Assembly (NCBI RefSeq): GCF_030733845.1
Contig: NZ_CP132311.1
Span: forward strand, 3,539,501-3,603,500
Length of the DNA stretch: 64,000 nucleotides
Direction: 5' to 3'
DNA from: Shinella zoogloeoides
Lineage (GTDB): Bacteria > Pseudomonadota > Alphaproteobacteria > Rhizobiales > Rhizobiaceae
The position numbers and the translations under genes are program-made. The notes below the pieces were generated by a model, which saw nothing but the letters and a program-made list of their open reading frames with translations, was not told the DNA's origin and did not search any database. Position 1 is the first letter of the stretch. Each line of letters opens with the position of its first letter. Shown one piece after another: positions 17,516 through 26,967 of this stretch.

Positions 17516-18879
17516 CCTGTTGCGTTCCTCACGTTTTGGGCGTCAAGCACGCCGAGCAGCGAAGCGGCGAATTCGGCGACGTTTTCTTCCCGCACGTCGT
17601 AGAGCTCGCCGGGCACGCTCGCCGACCAGACATCCTGAAGGAAACGGTTCACATCCTCTTCCACGGGCAATGCGGCGCCGGCAAGGCGGGTTGGAAGCTC
17701 CCGCAGGGCATCGACCACCGTCACGAGCCCGCTGTCGCGATAGAAGGAATCGCCGAGCGCCAGCACCGGCCGGCGATAGAGCAGTGCTTCCGCGCCCGCC
17801 TTGGAATTGACCGTGACGACGGCTTCCGCCTGGCGCAGCACCGCGTGGTTATTGATGCCGGGCGAGAGCAGGACGAGATTGTCGTGGCGGCGCATCAGCT
17901 CGGCCATACGGCCGGCCGGCAGCGCGCCGATCAGCGCGGGATGCTCCTTGATGACCACCTTGCGGCCGACCGGCGCCACCCGGCAGAGGAAATCGATGAG
18001 CGAGAGCTGGTCGAGATATTCGGGCGAGCGGATGGTCAGGGCGAAATCGGCGGGAACGTGCAGGGGATAGTAGAGGAACGGGCTTTCGGCCGGGATCTGC
18101 GCATAGAACTTGCGCAGCTTCGCGGCGTTCATCGTCATGCGCACATGCCGGCGGACATGGCCGCCGATATGCTGGAACTCCTCCTGCTGCTTCAGCACAT
18201 ATTTCTGGACCAGCTTTTCCACCAGCCGCCGCCAGTTCTTGGGGTCGGTGAGCTTGCGCATGGCGCCGCGGTAGTGCAGCGCGTCCTTGACCGGGATGAC
18301 AACGGTCTGGCTGTCGCGGATGCGGTTGAGCACCGCCAGCACCTCGGCGCCCGCGCCTTCCGCGCCGCGCCCGATGCGCGGGGCGGAAAAGCTGTCGCGC
18401 GTCAGGAAGAAGCGTCCCTTGAAGAACGACGGCTCGATGAAATAGTTGGAAACGCCGTGGCGCTGCGCGGCGAAATAGGCGGCAAGGACCGAGGTGAAGC
18501 CGCCGAGCTCCTGCACCACGACGATCCTGCGTCCCTCACCGGCCAGCGTCTCGAACACCTTCTCCATCGCGGCGAGATGCCGGCGGAACTTCGAAAGCAG
18601 CGCCTGCGTGTCGCGGATCTCGTAGGCGGCCTTCTCGTGGGCGATCAGCAGCGCCGGGTTGTCGACGCCATAGGCCTCGAACGACGGCAGCTCGCCCCCG
18701 TCGGAAAGCTCGAAGGGATTGAACACCCGGTGCCCGGCCTTCCGGAGCTCGTTCGCCGAGCCCTCGTGGAAGCAGACATGCACCACGTCCCTGCCGGCCG
18801 CGCGGACGAGCGGCTCGAGGGCGGCGAAGAATGCGGACTGATTGCCGGCAAGGCTGACGAAGACGACCGTATCGCTCAT
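17512..18879 (-). CDS. Capsule polysaccharide biosynthesis protein (Capsule_synth/KpsS-like)
   Basis: A 455-residue GT-B-like protein resembling the Capsule_synth family (KpsS/KpsC, which include beta-Kdo transferases). Typical features in the C-terminal half are YYPLHVPADF, the VVIKEHPALIG motif, and VNSKAGAEALLYRRPVLALG, which corresponds to the conserved nucleotide-binding segment. No signal peptide is present, so it should act at the cytoplasmic membrane face. It might transfer a CMP-activated keto sugar, which fits a locus that makes CMP-nonulosonates, but the donor is inferred. ATGA junctions link it to its neighbour on the 5' side. Confidence 0.78.
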   Translation of the reverse strand: MSDTVVFVSLAGNQSAFFAALEPLVRAAGRDVVHVCFHEGSANELRKAGHRVFNPFELSDGGELPSFEAYGVDNPALLIAHEKAAYEIRDTQALLSKFRRHLAAMEKVFETLAGEGRRIVVVQELGGFTSVLAAYFAAQRHGVSNYFIEPSFFKGRFFLTRDSFSAPRIGRGAEGAGAEVLAVLNRIRDSQTVVIPVKDALHYRGAMRKLTDPKNWRRLVEKLVQKYVLKQQEEFQHIGGHVRRHVRMTMNAAKLRKFYAQIPAESPFLYYPLHVPADFALTIRSPEYLDQLSLIDFLCRVAPVGRKVVIKEHPALIGALPAGRMAELMRRHDNLVLLSPGINNHAVLRQAEAVVTVNSKAGAEALLYRRPVLALGDSFYRDSGLVTVVDALRELPTRLAGAALPVEEDVNRFLQDVWSASVPGELYDVREENVAEFAASLLGVLDAQNVRNATG

Positions 18880-20261
18880 GCGGGAAGAATCTCGATTGTG
18901 CTGAGCGCCATGCCGGTCAGCCTGTTGCGCGCCGGCCGGGCGCGATAGCGGGGACCGTCAGAGGCCCGTGCGTAGAAATCGAGCAGGGATTGCACATCCT
19001 CCGGCTGGATGTCCTTTCCCTTGCGCGAGGCCGCGAACCTGCCCCGCAGCGCGCCGACAAGGCGGCTGCCGAACGCGACGGACGCCACTCCCTGTAAAGC
19101 CTGCCCGGCGGAAGGGGACGCCCGCCCCCCGCGTATCGCATGGGAGAGGCTGGCGCGCGGCGCGCCGGCGGCAAGCGCCGCCAGCGTGGATGCGACCCGC
19201 TCCGCCGCCGCCCCGTCCGCACGATGGAACCACGGCTCGATCTCGGCGAAGGCCGCGTCGTGGTCGAACGTCGTCCTGCCCTCGACGAGCCCCTGCACCG
19301 TCTCCACCAGCTCCTGGCGCGAGCGGGGCTTGAGGCTGAGACGCGAGGGCAGCGGCGTGTGGTCGAGAAGCAGGTCCGTGTTGAGATATTCCAGCGAGAC
19401 CGGCACTTTCCTCTGCAGGAGCGCGTCGACGGACGTGCCGCAATTGAGATGGACGACGCATTTCGCCTCGTGGATCATGTTGAGCACGTCGCCGCTTCCG
19501 TCCACCTCGATATTGGCGATGCCGGCGAACCGGCGCTGGTAGCGCTCCAGGTTCTCGAAGGGGTGGGGACGCACGATGAGGGGCTGCTGCGGCATGGCCC
19601 GCGCCATGGCCTCGATCTCGTCCAGGTAGCGCGGAAAGACGTCCTCAAGCTCCCGGAACCACTGCGAGATATAGGCGTCCGGCCAGCCGAGCGACCGGAA
19701 GATCTGCTTTTCCGCTTCGCTGGAGCGCGTGAAGGCGGGATTTATGGCGGAGAAGTTCGTGTTCACCAGCACGAAGCCCGAGCGCCGGTAGGCAAGGGCG
19801 GCATTCCACGGCGGCGCGCACAGGTCGTAGCGCGGACATCCCGTGAGATGGAGCTGTTCTGGGCGAAATCCGCCGTTTTCCAGAAAGGCCTTTCGGACGG
19901 CATCGCCCCAGAAGAAATAATGGTCGACCAGAGCGGAAAGACCCGCGTCGCGCAGCGAGGCCGCCCAGGTGTTCGGCTCGCGCAGCCCCTTGCGCGAGAG
20001 GATGCCGCCTTCCGTATCCATCACCGCGACGCGGATACCGAGATCCCGGTAGGACCGCGCAAGCTCCTCGTTGCTCTGGCGGATATAGTTCAGCAGCACG
20101 AAATCCGGCGCGAGCAGCGGAATGTCGTATCCCTGGGCATACATCGGGACGACGCTCGCGCGGCAGCCCTTGCGGGCAAGCTGGTAGGCGGTCAGGACGA
20201 CGCCGCGCAGGTCTCGCTTCGGATTGTCGACGACCAGCGCGACGCTATTGGGCTGCGGCAT
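18876..20261 (-). CDS. Surface carbohydrate biosynthesis protein, GT-B-like, function unassigned
   Basis: About 461 residues, soluble. It resembles proteins annotated as surface carbohydrate biosynthesis proteins: an N-terminal VALVVDNPKRDLRG strand-turn, AVMDTEGG, a conserved LHLTGCPRYD segment, PLIVRPHPFEN, and VVHLNCGTSVDALL near the C-terminal half. The HP-x-E and GTSVD motifs are like those of GT-B enzymes of the CDP-glycerophosphotransferase/Capsule_synth superfamily. The ATG at 20261 is chosen (GGAAAG upstream); a TTG at 20273 is in frame. It overlaps the upstream gene by 17 bases. Substrate is unknown. Confidence 0.72.
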   Translation of the reverse strand: MPQPNSVALVVDNPKRDLRGVVLTAYQLARKGCRASVVPMYAQGYDIPLLAPDFVLLNYIRQSNEELARSYRDLGIRVAVMDTEGGILSRKGLREPNTWAASLRDAGLSALVDHYFFWGDAVRKAFLENGGFRPEQLHLTGCPRYDLCAPPWNAALAYRRSGFVLVNTNFSAINPAFTRSSEAEKQIFRSLGWPDAYISQWFRELEDVFPRYLDEIEAMARAMPQQPLIVRPHPFENLERYQRRFAGIANIEVDGSGDVLNMIHEAKCVVHLNCGTSVDALLQRKVPVSLEYLNTDLLLDHTPLPSRLSLKPRSRQELVETVQGLVEGRTTFDHDAAFAEIEPWFHRADGAAAERVASTLAALAAGAPRASLSHAIRGGRASPSAGQALQGVASVAFGSRLVGALRGRFAASRKGKDIQPEDVQSLLDFYARASDGPRYRARPARNRLTGMALSTIEILPA

Positions 20262-21537
20262 GGTTCTTTCCAATCGCGTTCAGCACATAGCGCTCGACCT
20301 CCTTCGAGCACGAGCGGTCGGCCGGTATATGGAAGATGCCGCGGATGACGGCATATCGCTCTTCCACGGACGCGGTCGTCTCCAAGTCGCCCCGCGCCGC
20401 CTCGTCGAGGAGCGCGTCGAACGCCTCCGGCCCGCGCGGGAAATCGATGACCTTCGCCGCGACCGGATCGGCCGGATCGAACATGAGTTCCTCGGAAGGC
20501 CGCATGGCATCGCCCCAATAGGGCACTGCCGTCCGTCCCTTGCAGAACTGCGCCTCCAGCACGGAAAGCGAGTTGAACCCGACGACAAGGCGCGCGCGCG
20601 GCAGGAGAGACGTCAGCGGAACCTGGTGGTCGACCTCCACGAAGCGCTCCAGCGGCCCGGCCGCGCCGCGGATCTCGTCGCTGTCGGCAATGTTCTTGGC
20701 CTTGACGACGAACCGCACGCCGGAGCCGGCATGACGCTGCGCCGCCTCGAGGAACAGACGCAGGACCTCCTTGAAGGAGTTCGGCGCACGATAATCGGGG
20801 TCGCGGTAGCTGAGCAGGACGATCGTGTCGCGCTTGACGCTCTCGACGTCGATATCGCGCCAGATATCGAGCCGCGGTGGCCCCGTGACGACGATCTGGT
20901 CTTCCGTGCAAGCGCCGCTTTCGATGAAGATCTGGCGCGTCGCGTCGCCGAAGAGCGCGATGGAGTCGCCCTCGTAGCGGAAGCCCGTATAGTATTCGCG
21001 CACCGTGCGCTGCTCGATCGGAAGGCACATGTGCTCGCGGCAGAGACCGAGGAAAGGGATGCCGTGGCGCTTCGCGCCGAGCCGTGCGCCTTCCGCCTGC
21101 CAGTAGTCGATATGCGACGTCATGAACGCATCGACGGGCGTGCGGGCGCGAAGCGCCTGGACGAGTTCATCGCCGAAGGCATCGAGCCGGCTCCAGGCAC
21201 GCGCGTAGCGGTCGCCGCGGAACTTCTGGTACTTGGTCTGGAAGCGCATTTCGGGCGGGCACCAGGCGCTTTGCACATGGCCGAGAAACTCGTTGTTGAT
21301 ATAGACCCAGTTCAGGTCCGTTCTCTTCCTGAGTTCGATGAGATCCTTGCTGAAGAGGGGCCGCGTCAGCGCCACGACCGTGGGCCGGCCCGGCACATAG
21401 TCGCCGAAATCCGCGCGCCCGACGATGAACCGCGCGGCAAAGCGCGGACCCGCCAGGCGGCAGGCGGTCGAAAGGGCGGTGATCTTCAGCTTCTCGACGA
21501 ACCGACGCACGCGGGCGTCCCAAGGCAGTTCCTGCAT
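20245..21537 (-). CDS. Conserved polysaccharide-locus protein, GT-B-like, function unassigned
   Basis: About 430 residues, no membrane segment. I do not recognise a named family. It has VVTGPPRLDIW, then a VVKAKNIAD strand, and LVVGFNSLSVLEAQFCKG, which resembles the C-terminal sugar-nucleotide-binding region of capsule and teichoic-type GT-B enzymes. Together with the two following genes it makes a set of three distantly similar soluble proteins, perhaps successive transferases. The ATG at 21537 has GGGAAAG at good distance; a TTG at 21555 would add six residues. A 33-base gap separates it from the flippase gene. Confidence 0.65.
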   Translation of the reverse strand: MQELPWDARVRRFVEKLKITALSTACRLAGPRFAARFIVGRADFGDYVPGRPTVVALTRPLFSKDLIELRKRTDLNWVYINNEFLGHVQSAWCPPEMRFQTKYQKFRGDRYARAWSRLDAFGDELVQALRARTPVDAFMTSHIDYWQAEGARLGAKRHGIPFLGLCREHMCLPIEQRTVREYYTGFRYEGDSIALFGDATRQIFIESGACTEDQIVVTGPPRLDIWRDIDVESVKRDTIVLLSYRDPDYRAPNSFKEVLRLFLEAAQRHAGSGVRFVVKAKNIADSDEIRGAAGPLERFVEVDHQVPLTSLLPRARLVVGFNSLSVLEAQFCKGRTAVPYWGDAMRPSEELMFDPADPVAAKVIDFPRGPEAFDALLDEAARGDLETTASVEERYAVIRGIFHIPADRSCSKEVERYVLNAIGKNHAAAQ

Positions 21538-21570
21538 GCGTCTTTCCCGATTCAAGGGCCTGTCAGCGTT

Positions 21571-23094
21571 TCACGACCGCAGCCGGCCAAGGCTTCGTTT
21601 CAAAAACTCTTCGTTCGTCCGGCGCAAATCTGGGGGGACGGCGAGAAAATAGACGCCCGCTCCGATGAGAAGCGCGACGAATGCAGCCTGTGCGACGAGC
21701 ACAAGCAACCCATCGACCGGAGCGATAGACCGAATCCCCAGGCTCAACAAGAATGCAAATACCGCAACGAGCAGGAATCTGGCCGCAAATCCGCCCCAGA
21801 CCACGAGGTTCACCTCGTATTCCCGCGCCTGAAGACGCCAGTAGGCGGATATGGTCAAAGCCTGCGAGACGACGAGCGCGAGGACGAAGGCGCGCCAGTT
21901 GAGCCAGGGATAAAGCCCGACCGCAAGCACGAAATAGACGACCGTCGTCACCATGGACAACCGGTTGATTGCGGCCGCCGCCGAGCGGCGCGACAGCAGC
22001 ATGGTCGAGCCGATGCCGATCGTGGCGACGAGGACCGGCCAGACGAGCGCGACCTGGAGATAGAGGGCAAGCTCGGGATCGGTGATGCCGAGCCAGTAGC
22101 GCAGCACATCCGCGCTGAAGATCATGACGGTAACGGACAGCATCGCCACCAGACCCACGACCAGCGTCGTGCCCTCTTCGACGACGCGACGCGCCGACGC
22201 CCGGTCACCGAGCGCGTCGGCGCGCGCCGCAAACGGCAGCAGCGCTCCGTTGAACATGCCGCTCACCGTCTTCAGCACCTTCGGGATGCGCATGACGATC
22301 TCATAGCTGCCGACGGTCGCGACGGTGGAGAAGATGCCGAGCACGATGGACGGTCCGAAATTGAGCAGCATGGAGAAGAACTTGCCGGAGAAGAGCTGGA
22401 ACGCATGCGAGAGGAAAGCTGCGTTGCCCGACCAGATGCCCCGCGCCCCGAAGGACACGCCCCTGCCGCCACCGAAAAGCACGAGGCCGACGTAGAGCGC
22501 GCTCCTGGCATTCCAGATCCAGACATAGGCGAGCGCCGCATCGACGCTCGTCGTGTCATAGGCGACGAGCATGACGGCGACGACGGCGAGATAGCCGAGA
22601 TTGCTCAGCACCTCGACGGAGCGCACCAGGGCGAACCGCTCGCTGCCCTCGAAGGCGCCCCGCAGGACGCTGCCCATAAGCTGCAGCGGCAGCGACAGCG
22701 CGCTGACTACGACGAGCTGCTCCAGGGCCGGGCGGCCCTCCTCCGCCGAATGGAAGACGAGGTCGACGATGCTGCCGGCGAAAAGCCACAGCACGGCGGC
22801 TGCGACCGCGCCGATGGCCGCGGCCATCAGGCTGGCGGCCGAGACCCGGCGGGCGATCTGCGTCAGGTCGCCGGTCGCGCGCGCCGCCGCGACGGCCCGC
22901 GCCGTCACCTCGGGAAAGCCCGCCTCGAGCAGGCCGAGAACGCCGCTCGGCAGCAGCAGCCGCGCCAGGATGATGAGGCCGTAGCCATCGAGGCCGTAAC
23001 CGCGCACGAGCACGGTGACGGCGACGAGCGACAGGATCGTGTTTATGCCGAAAGCCGAAATGTTGTAGTAGGTGTTTCGCGCGAGCGAACCCAT
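21571..23094 (-). CDS. Polysaccharide flippase (Wzx/RfbX-type, MATE/MOP superfamily)
   Basis: A 507-residue membrane protein with 12-14 hydrophobic helices. The N-terminus carries the typical ARNTYYNISAFGINTILS and LLEAGFPEVTARAVA blocks of polysaccharide transporters (PF01943-like). It would move the undecaprenyl-linked repeat unit to the periplasmic face, upstream of polymerisation by a Wzy protein. The ATG at 23094 overlaps the preceding stop by one base (TGATG), indicating translational coupling; a GTG at 23103 is also in frame. Its presence says the locus is Wzx/Wzy-dependent rather than ABC-transporter-dependent, even though capsule-type proteins are encoded beside it. Confidence 0.87.
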   Translation of the reverse strand: MGSLARNTYYNISAFGINTILSLVAVTVLVRGYGLDGYGLIILARLLLPSGVLGLLEAGFPEVTARAVAAARATGDLTQIARRVSAASLMAAAIGAVAAAVLWLFAGSIVDLVFHSAEEGRPALEQLVVVSALSLPLQLMGSVLRGAFEGSERFALVRSVEVLSNLGYLAVVAVMLVAYDTTSVDAALAYVWIWNARSALYVGLVLFGGGRGVSFGARGIWSGNAAFLSHAFQLFSGKFFSMLLNFGPSIVLGIFSTVATVGSYEIVMRIPKVLKTVSGMFNGALLPFAARADALGDRASARRVVEEGTTLVVGLVAMLSVTVMIFSADVLRYWLGITDPELALYLQVALVWPVLVATIGIGSTMLLSRRSAAAAINRLSMVTTVVYFVLAVGLYPWLNWRAFVLALVVSQALTISAYWRLQAREYEVNLVVWGGFAARFLLVAVFAFLLSLGIRSIAPVDGLLVLVAQAAFVALLIGAGVYFLAVPPDLRRTNEEFLKRSLGRLRS

Positions 23095-25340
23095 CAGAAC
23101 CACGTTTCGAGACGGTCGAGGGCGATCCAGAAGCCCTCGCCCTCATTCTTGTGCCCCTGCCAAATCTCCGGGATGAAGGACGCCTTCGGCGCCCTGCGCC
23201 GCAGGACATCCGCCACCATGCCGAAATCCATGCTGCCCTCGCCGATCTGCAGGCCCTCGCCGTCCACGCCTTCCGCGTCGACGATGTGGAGATGGGCCGA
23301 ATAGCCGGCGACCTCTTCCAGGAAATCCTTGAAGGAGAGGCCGAGATGGCTGCACGACAGCTGGGAATGCGAGACGTCGAGGCAGATGCGATGGCCGTGC
23401 TTCTCGCAGAAGGCCTTGATGTCGTCGGCGCTGACGAAGAGGTTGTGGTAGCGCTGGCCGCCGAAATGCCACGGGTAGGGCGGCATGGTCTGCGGAATGA
23501 TCTCCACGCCCGCGCTGTCGACCTGCGACAGGCTCTGCGCGATCAAGTCGTAAAGCCCGCCGTGCTGCTCCCTCGGAATGAACCCGTCGAGGCTGAAGCC
23601 GCCGGCATTGATGATGATCGGCGGACGCGTCGCGCGAGAGAAATAGCGGGCGAGGCGGCGGGTGACGTCCACGACGCGCTGGAGCTCGCGGATCGAATGC
23701 TCGCGGTAGGCGGGGTCCGGCGATGAGAGATCCATGATGTGGTCGCCGGCGAAGAGTTCCGGGCTGTGCACGACGAGATCGAGGTCGTAGGTGCCGGAGA
23801 AGTACTTCTCCAGCGGCTCGTCGAGGTCCTTGTAGCTGAGATGGAACTCGAGCATGTCGAAATTCGAGGCGGCGGCCATCCTGCCCATGTCGTGATAGCG
23901 CACGGGGATGCCGAACGGCCGGTCGAACCGGTAGTTCCGCGCCGAAACCGCGGCCGCGTCCACGTCGGACGGGAAGAAGAAATCACCCGCCTTGAAATCG
24001 CGCCGCGCGGCGCGGCCGATGAGCTCGCGCTTGCGGTAGGGTGTCAGGCCCTTGCCGGGGCTGCGCGTCTCGATCATCTCCTCGGCGATGGTCTCGCCGC
24101 GCTGGAGATCGCGATTGATGACGAGGCTCTTGCCCAGGACCTCGCGGTTCATCATCTCGCCCTGCGTGACACGGCGGGTCTCCTTGGCGCCCAGCGCCTC
24201 CTCGACCTCGCGGATGCCCTGCACCATCGCCTTGAACTCGTCCGGCAGCAGGCTGACGCGGTGGTCGTTGCCCTCCATGTTGCGGTCGAGCGTGAAATGC
24301 TTCTCGACGACGCGCGCGCCCTTGGCGACGGCCGCGATGGCCACCGCGATGCCGCGCTCATGCCCGGAATAGCCGACCGGGCAATCGCCGATGCGCTTCA
24401 GGCGGTCGATATAGTTGAGGTGGATATCCTTGAACGGCGCCGGATAGGTCGAATTGCAGTGCAGCAGCACATATTTCGCATTGAGGCGCCGCAGGACGCG
24501 CACCGCCTCGACGATCTCGCCCTCGTTCGACATGCCCGTCGAGCAGATCAGCGGCTTGCCGGTGCGCGCCATCGCCTCCAGCAATTCGTGATTGGTAAGA
24601 TCCGCCGAGGCGAGCTTGAACGCCGGCATGCCGTAGCGGTCGAGGCGTTCCAGGCTCTCCCGGTCCCACGGCGTGCAAAGCGGCATGATGCCCTTCTGCT
24701 TGCAGTAGTCGAAGACCTTGAACATGTCGTCCGAGGAAAGCTGGAAGCGGGAGAGCAGGTCGAGCGTATATTGCGCGCCGAGATCCTCGCTGGAATCGGT
24801 GGGATTGCCCTCGTTGCGGTAGAGCGCCGCCATGTCGCGCAGCTGGAACTTCGCGCAGTCAGCGCCCGTCCCGATCGCCTCGTCCACCATGCGGTAGGCG
24901 AGCTCGATGCTGCCATTGTGGTTGTTGCCGATCTCGGCGATGACGAAGGCGGGCTGGTCGTCGGCGATCACGAAATCGCCGATGCGCATCTGCGCCGGCT
25001 CGCGCTTGGCGATGGCGACGAGATGATGGTGCTTGTCGATCAGCGGGATGACCTGGATGCGCTCGCTGAAGGTCGCCTCGATCTCCTCGTGCGAGGCATC
25101 GAACGGCAGGCTGGTGAACTGCTTGTTGCTGACGAGGTTGACCGCCACGTCGAGGTTCACCTGGTGGGCCTCGGTCAGCCAGCGCCGGATGTCGCCGTCC
25201 GTCAGCACGCCTTCCAGCTTGCCCGCCTCGGAGACGGAGAAGACGACGCGGCTCTTGTTCTCGTTGATGCGCCGGAGCGCGCTGACGAGCGAGTCTTCGC
25301 AATAGACGATGTATTTCGAAAGGTTTCTTTCGATAATCAT
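23094..25340 (-). CDS. Fusion protein: CBS pair + NeuB/NANS-type nonulosonate synthase + SAF + TIM-barrel isomerase/epimerase-like domain
   Basis: A 748-residue multidomain protein. Residues 1-115 are two CBS motifs (TDGDIRR, 47-53). Residues about 128-375 are a PEP-dependent synthase ([19 protein letters not shown] at 323-330, VVEKHFTLD). About 400-460 is a SAF domain. About 470-745 resembles the sugar-phosphate isomerase/AP-endonuclease-2 barrel ([33 protein letters not shown]), with His/Asp/Glu residues placed like metal ligands. The YSGHE loop resembles animal NANS, which uses phosphorylated mannose substrates. The barrel could prepare or modify the substrate. It is followed by the flippase and preceded by a dedicated CMP-transferase gene (ATGA overlap). 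Confidence 0.88.
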   Translation of the reverse strand: MIIERNLSKYIVYCEDSLVSALRRINENKSRVVFSVSEAGKLEGVLTDGDIRRWLTEAHQVNLDVAVNLVSNKQFTSLPFDASHEEIEATFSERIQVIPLIDKHHHLVAIAKREPAQMRIGDFVIADDQPAFVIAEIGNNHNGSIELAYRMVDEAIGTGADCAKFQLRDMAALYRNEGNPTDSSEDLGAQYTLDLLSRFQLSSDDMFKVFDYCKQKGIMPLCTPWDRESLERLDRYGMPAFKLASADLTNHELLEAMARTGKPLICSTGMSNEGEIVEAVRVLRRLNAKYVLLHCNSTYPAPFKDIHLNYIDRLKRIGDCPVGYSGHERGIAVAIAAVAKGARVVEKHFTLDRNMEGNDHRVSLLPDEFKAMVQGIREVEEALGAKETRRVTQGEMMNREVLGKSLVINRDLQRGETIAEEMIETRSPGKGLTPYRKRELIGRAARRDFKAGDFFFPSDVDAAAVSARNYRFDRPFGIPVRYHDMGRMAAASNFDMLEFHLSYKDLDEPLEKYFSGTYDLDLVVHSPELFAGDHIMDLSSPDPAYREHSIRELQRVVDVTRRLARYFSRATRPPIIINAGGFSLDGFIPREQHGGLYDLIAQSLSQVDSAGVEIIPQTMPPYPWHFGGQRYHNLFVSADDIKAFCEKHGHRICLDVSHSQLSCSHLGLSFKDFLEEVAGYSAHLHIVDAEGVDGEGLQIGEGSMDFGMVADVLRRRAPKASFIPEIWQGHKNEGEGFWIALDRLETWF

Positions 25341-26014
25341 GAAGCACCTGCCATCAAGGCGGAAACGATCTGGAAGTCTGCCAGGCTGTCGATCTCCCAG
25401 CTTTCCTCCTCGGTCATCACAAACATGGCAATTTTGCCGCCAAGGCGATTCTTTTCCTGGCGGAAGAGCTGGGTGTTGGTGATGTAGATAGACCCCGTCT
25501 CGCGATACCAGCGGTCCTCGGGGCGAATATCCTGCCGGCGCGGCCGGTTTCGGAAGTCGTAGAGCGCTTCCGGCGTGGCCGGATCGCGCCAGAAGAAATG
25601 GTGGTTCTCGCAGACGGAAAGCAGGCTGTCCGCCCCTTCGCTCTCGAACGCCGCGATCGCCGCCTTCACCGCGCCCGGCTTGCGGAAGGGCGAGGTCGGC
25701 TGCAGGAGGATGATGGCGTCGAAGCGCTGCCCTTTTTCTTCGTAATGGTCGAGCGCATGGAGCAGCACCGGCTCGGTCGCCATCGTGTCGGTGGCGAGCG
25801 CGGCCGGGCGCAGGAACGGAACCTCGGCGCCGTGGGCGTTCGCCACGCCCGCGATCTCCTCGCTGTCGGTCGACACCACGACCGTCACGCCTTCGATGCC
25901 GAGCGCGGCCTCGATGCTCCAGGCGATCAGCGGCTTGCCGGCGATGTCGCGGATGTTCTTGCCCGGCACGCCCTTCGAGCCGCCGCGCGCCGGAATGATG
26001 GCGAGATAGGTCAT
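25337..26014 (-). CDS. Second CMP-sugar cytidylyltransferase (NeuA/PseF-like)
   Basis: A 225-residue CTP:keto-acid cytidylyltransferase with [14 protein letters not shown] near the N-terminus, [18 protein letters not shown], and [13 protein letters not shown] close to the C-terminus with the acidic metal-binding residues. It is only moderately similar to the enzyme at 9726, so the two probably serve different nonulosonic acids. Coupling to the fusion synthase gene through an ATGA overlap suggests that it activates that enzyme's product. It is the second gene of the - strand operon. Confidence 0.9.
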   Translation of the reverse strand: MTYLAIIPARGGSKGVPGKNIRDIAGKPLIAWSIEAALGIEGVTVVVSTDSEEIAGVANAHGAEVPFLRPAALATDTMATEPVLLHALDHYEEKGQRFDAIILLQPTSPFRKPGAVKAAIAAFESEGADSLLSVCENHHFFWRDPATPEALYDFRNRPRRQDIRPEDRWYRETGSIYITNTQLFRQEKNRLGGKIAMFVMTEEESWEIDSLADFQIVSALMAGAS

Positions 26015-26967
26015 GCAAGCGTCCTGAAATAATCGATCGTCTTTGCCAGGCCGTCGCGCAGCGCGATCTGCGGCTGCCAGCCGAGCAGGGCCCGGGCCTT
26101 CTCGATATCGGGCCGCCGCTGGGTAGGATCGTCGGAAGGAAGGGGAAGCGAGCAGACGGTCGTCGCGGAGCCGGAGATCTCCGTGACGAGATCGGCAAGC
26201 TCGCGAATGGTGAATTCGTCCGGATTGCCGAGATTGACCGGGCCGGTGACGTTATCGTCGGACGCCATCAGCCGCACGAAGCCCTCGATCAAGTCGTCGA
26301 CATAACAGAAGGAGCGCGTCTGGCTGCCGTCGCCATAGATGGTAAGCGCCTCGCCACGCAGCGCCTGCACCACGAAATTCGAGACGACGCGCCCGTCGTT
26401 GGGATGCATGCGCGGACCATAGGTGTTGAAGATGCGCGCCACCTTGATGCGGACGCCATGCATGCGGTGATAGTCGAAGAACAGCGTCTCTGCAGCCCGC
26501 TTGCCCTCGTCATAGCAGGAGCGGATGCCGACCGGATTGACATGGCCCCAATAGCTCTCGACCTGCGGATGCACCTCGGGATCGCCATAGACCTCGCTGG
26601 TCGAGGCCTGAAAGATCTTCGCCCCCGTCCGCTTCGCAAGTCCCAGCATGTTCAGCGCGCCGAGCACGCTGGTCTTCATCGTATAGACGGGGTCGCGCTG
26701 GTAGTGGACCGGCGAGGCCGGACAGGCGAGATTGTAGATCTCGTCGATCTCCACCGTCAGCGGCTCGGACACGTCGTGGCGCAGCACCTCGAAATGGGGG
26801 TGGGCGAGCAGGTGACGAATGTTGTCGCGCGTGCCGGAATAGAAGCTGTCGACGCAAAGCACCTCGGCGCCGTCCGAAAGAAGCCGCTCGCAAAGATGGG
26901 AACCGAGAAAACCCGCCCCACCCGTGACGAGGACCCGCTTGCGATTTGCGACACGATTTCGGTTCAT
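26011..26967 (-). CDS. UDP-glucuronate decarboxylase-like NAD-dependent epimerase/dehydratase (UXS type)
   Basis: A 318-residue extended [11 protein letters not shown] (15-22) binds [13 protein letters not shown] (81-90) is the signature of UDP-glucuronic acid decarboxylases (UDP-xylose synthases); STSE (122-125) and Tyr152-x3-Lys156 complete the active site, and FNTYGPRM follows. The expected reaction is UDP-glucuronate to UDP-xylose plus CO2, giving a pentose for the polymer; a related 4,6-dehydratase activity cannot be fully excluded. It is the first gene of the 19-gene - strand operon and overlaps the CMP-transferase gene by four bases. Confidence 0.87.
   Translation of the reverse strand: MNRNRVANRKRVLVTGGAGFLGSHLCERLLSDGAEVLCVDSFYSGTRDNIRHLLAHPHFEVLRHDVSEPLTVEIDEIYNLACPASPVHYQRDPVYTMKTSVLGALNMLGLAKRTGAKIFQASTSEVYGDPEVHPQVESYWGHVNPVGIRSCYDEGKRAAETLFFDYHRMHGVRIKVARIFNTYGPRMHPNDGRVVSNFVVQALRGEALTIYGDGSQTRSFCYVDDLIEGFVRLMASDDNVTGPVNLGNPDEFTIRELADLVTEISGSATTVCSLPLPSDDPTQRRPDIEKARALLGWQPQIALRDGLAKTIDYFRTLA

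Noticed and set aside
20224..23304. A >1000-codon open frame on the + strand across the flippase and transferase genes
   Set aside because: It crosses three good - strand genes and has the typical Arg/Asp/His-rich composition of an antisense frame in GC-rich DNA.
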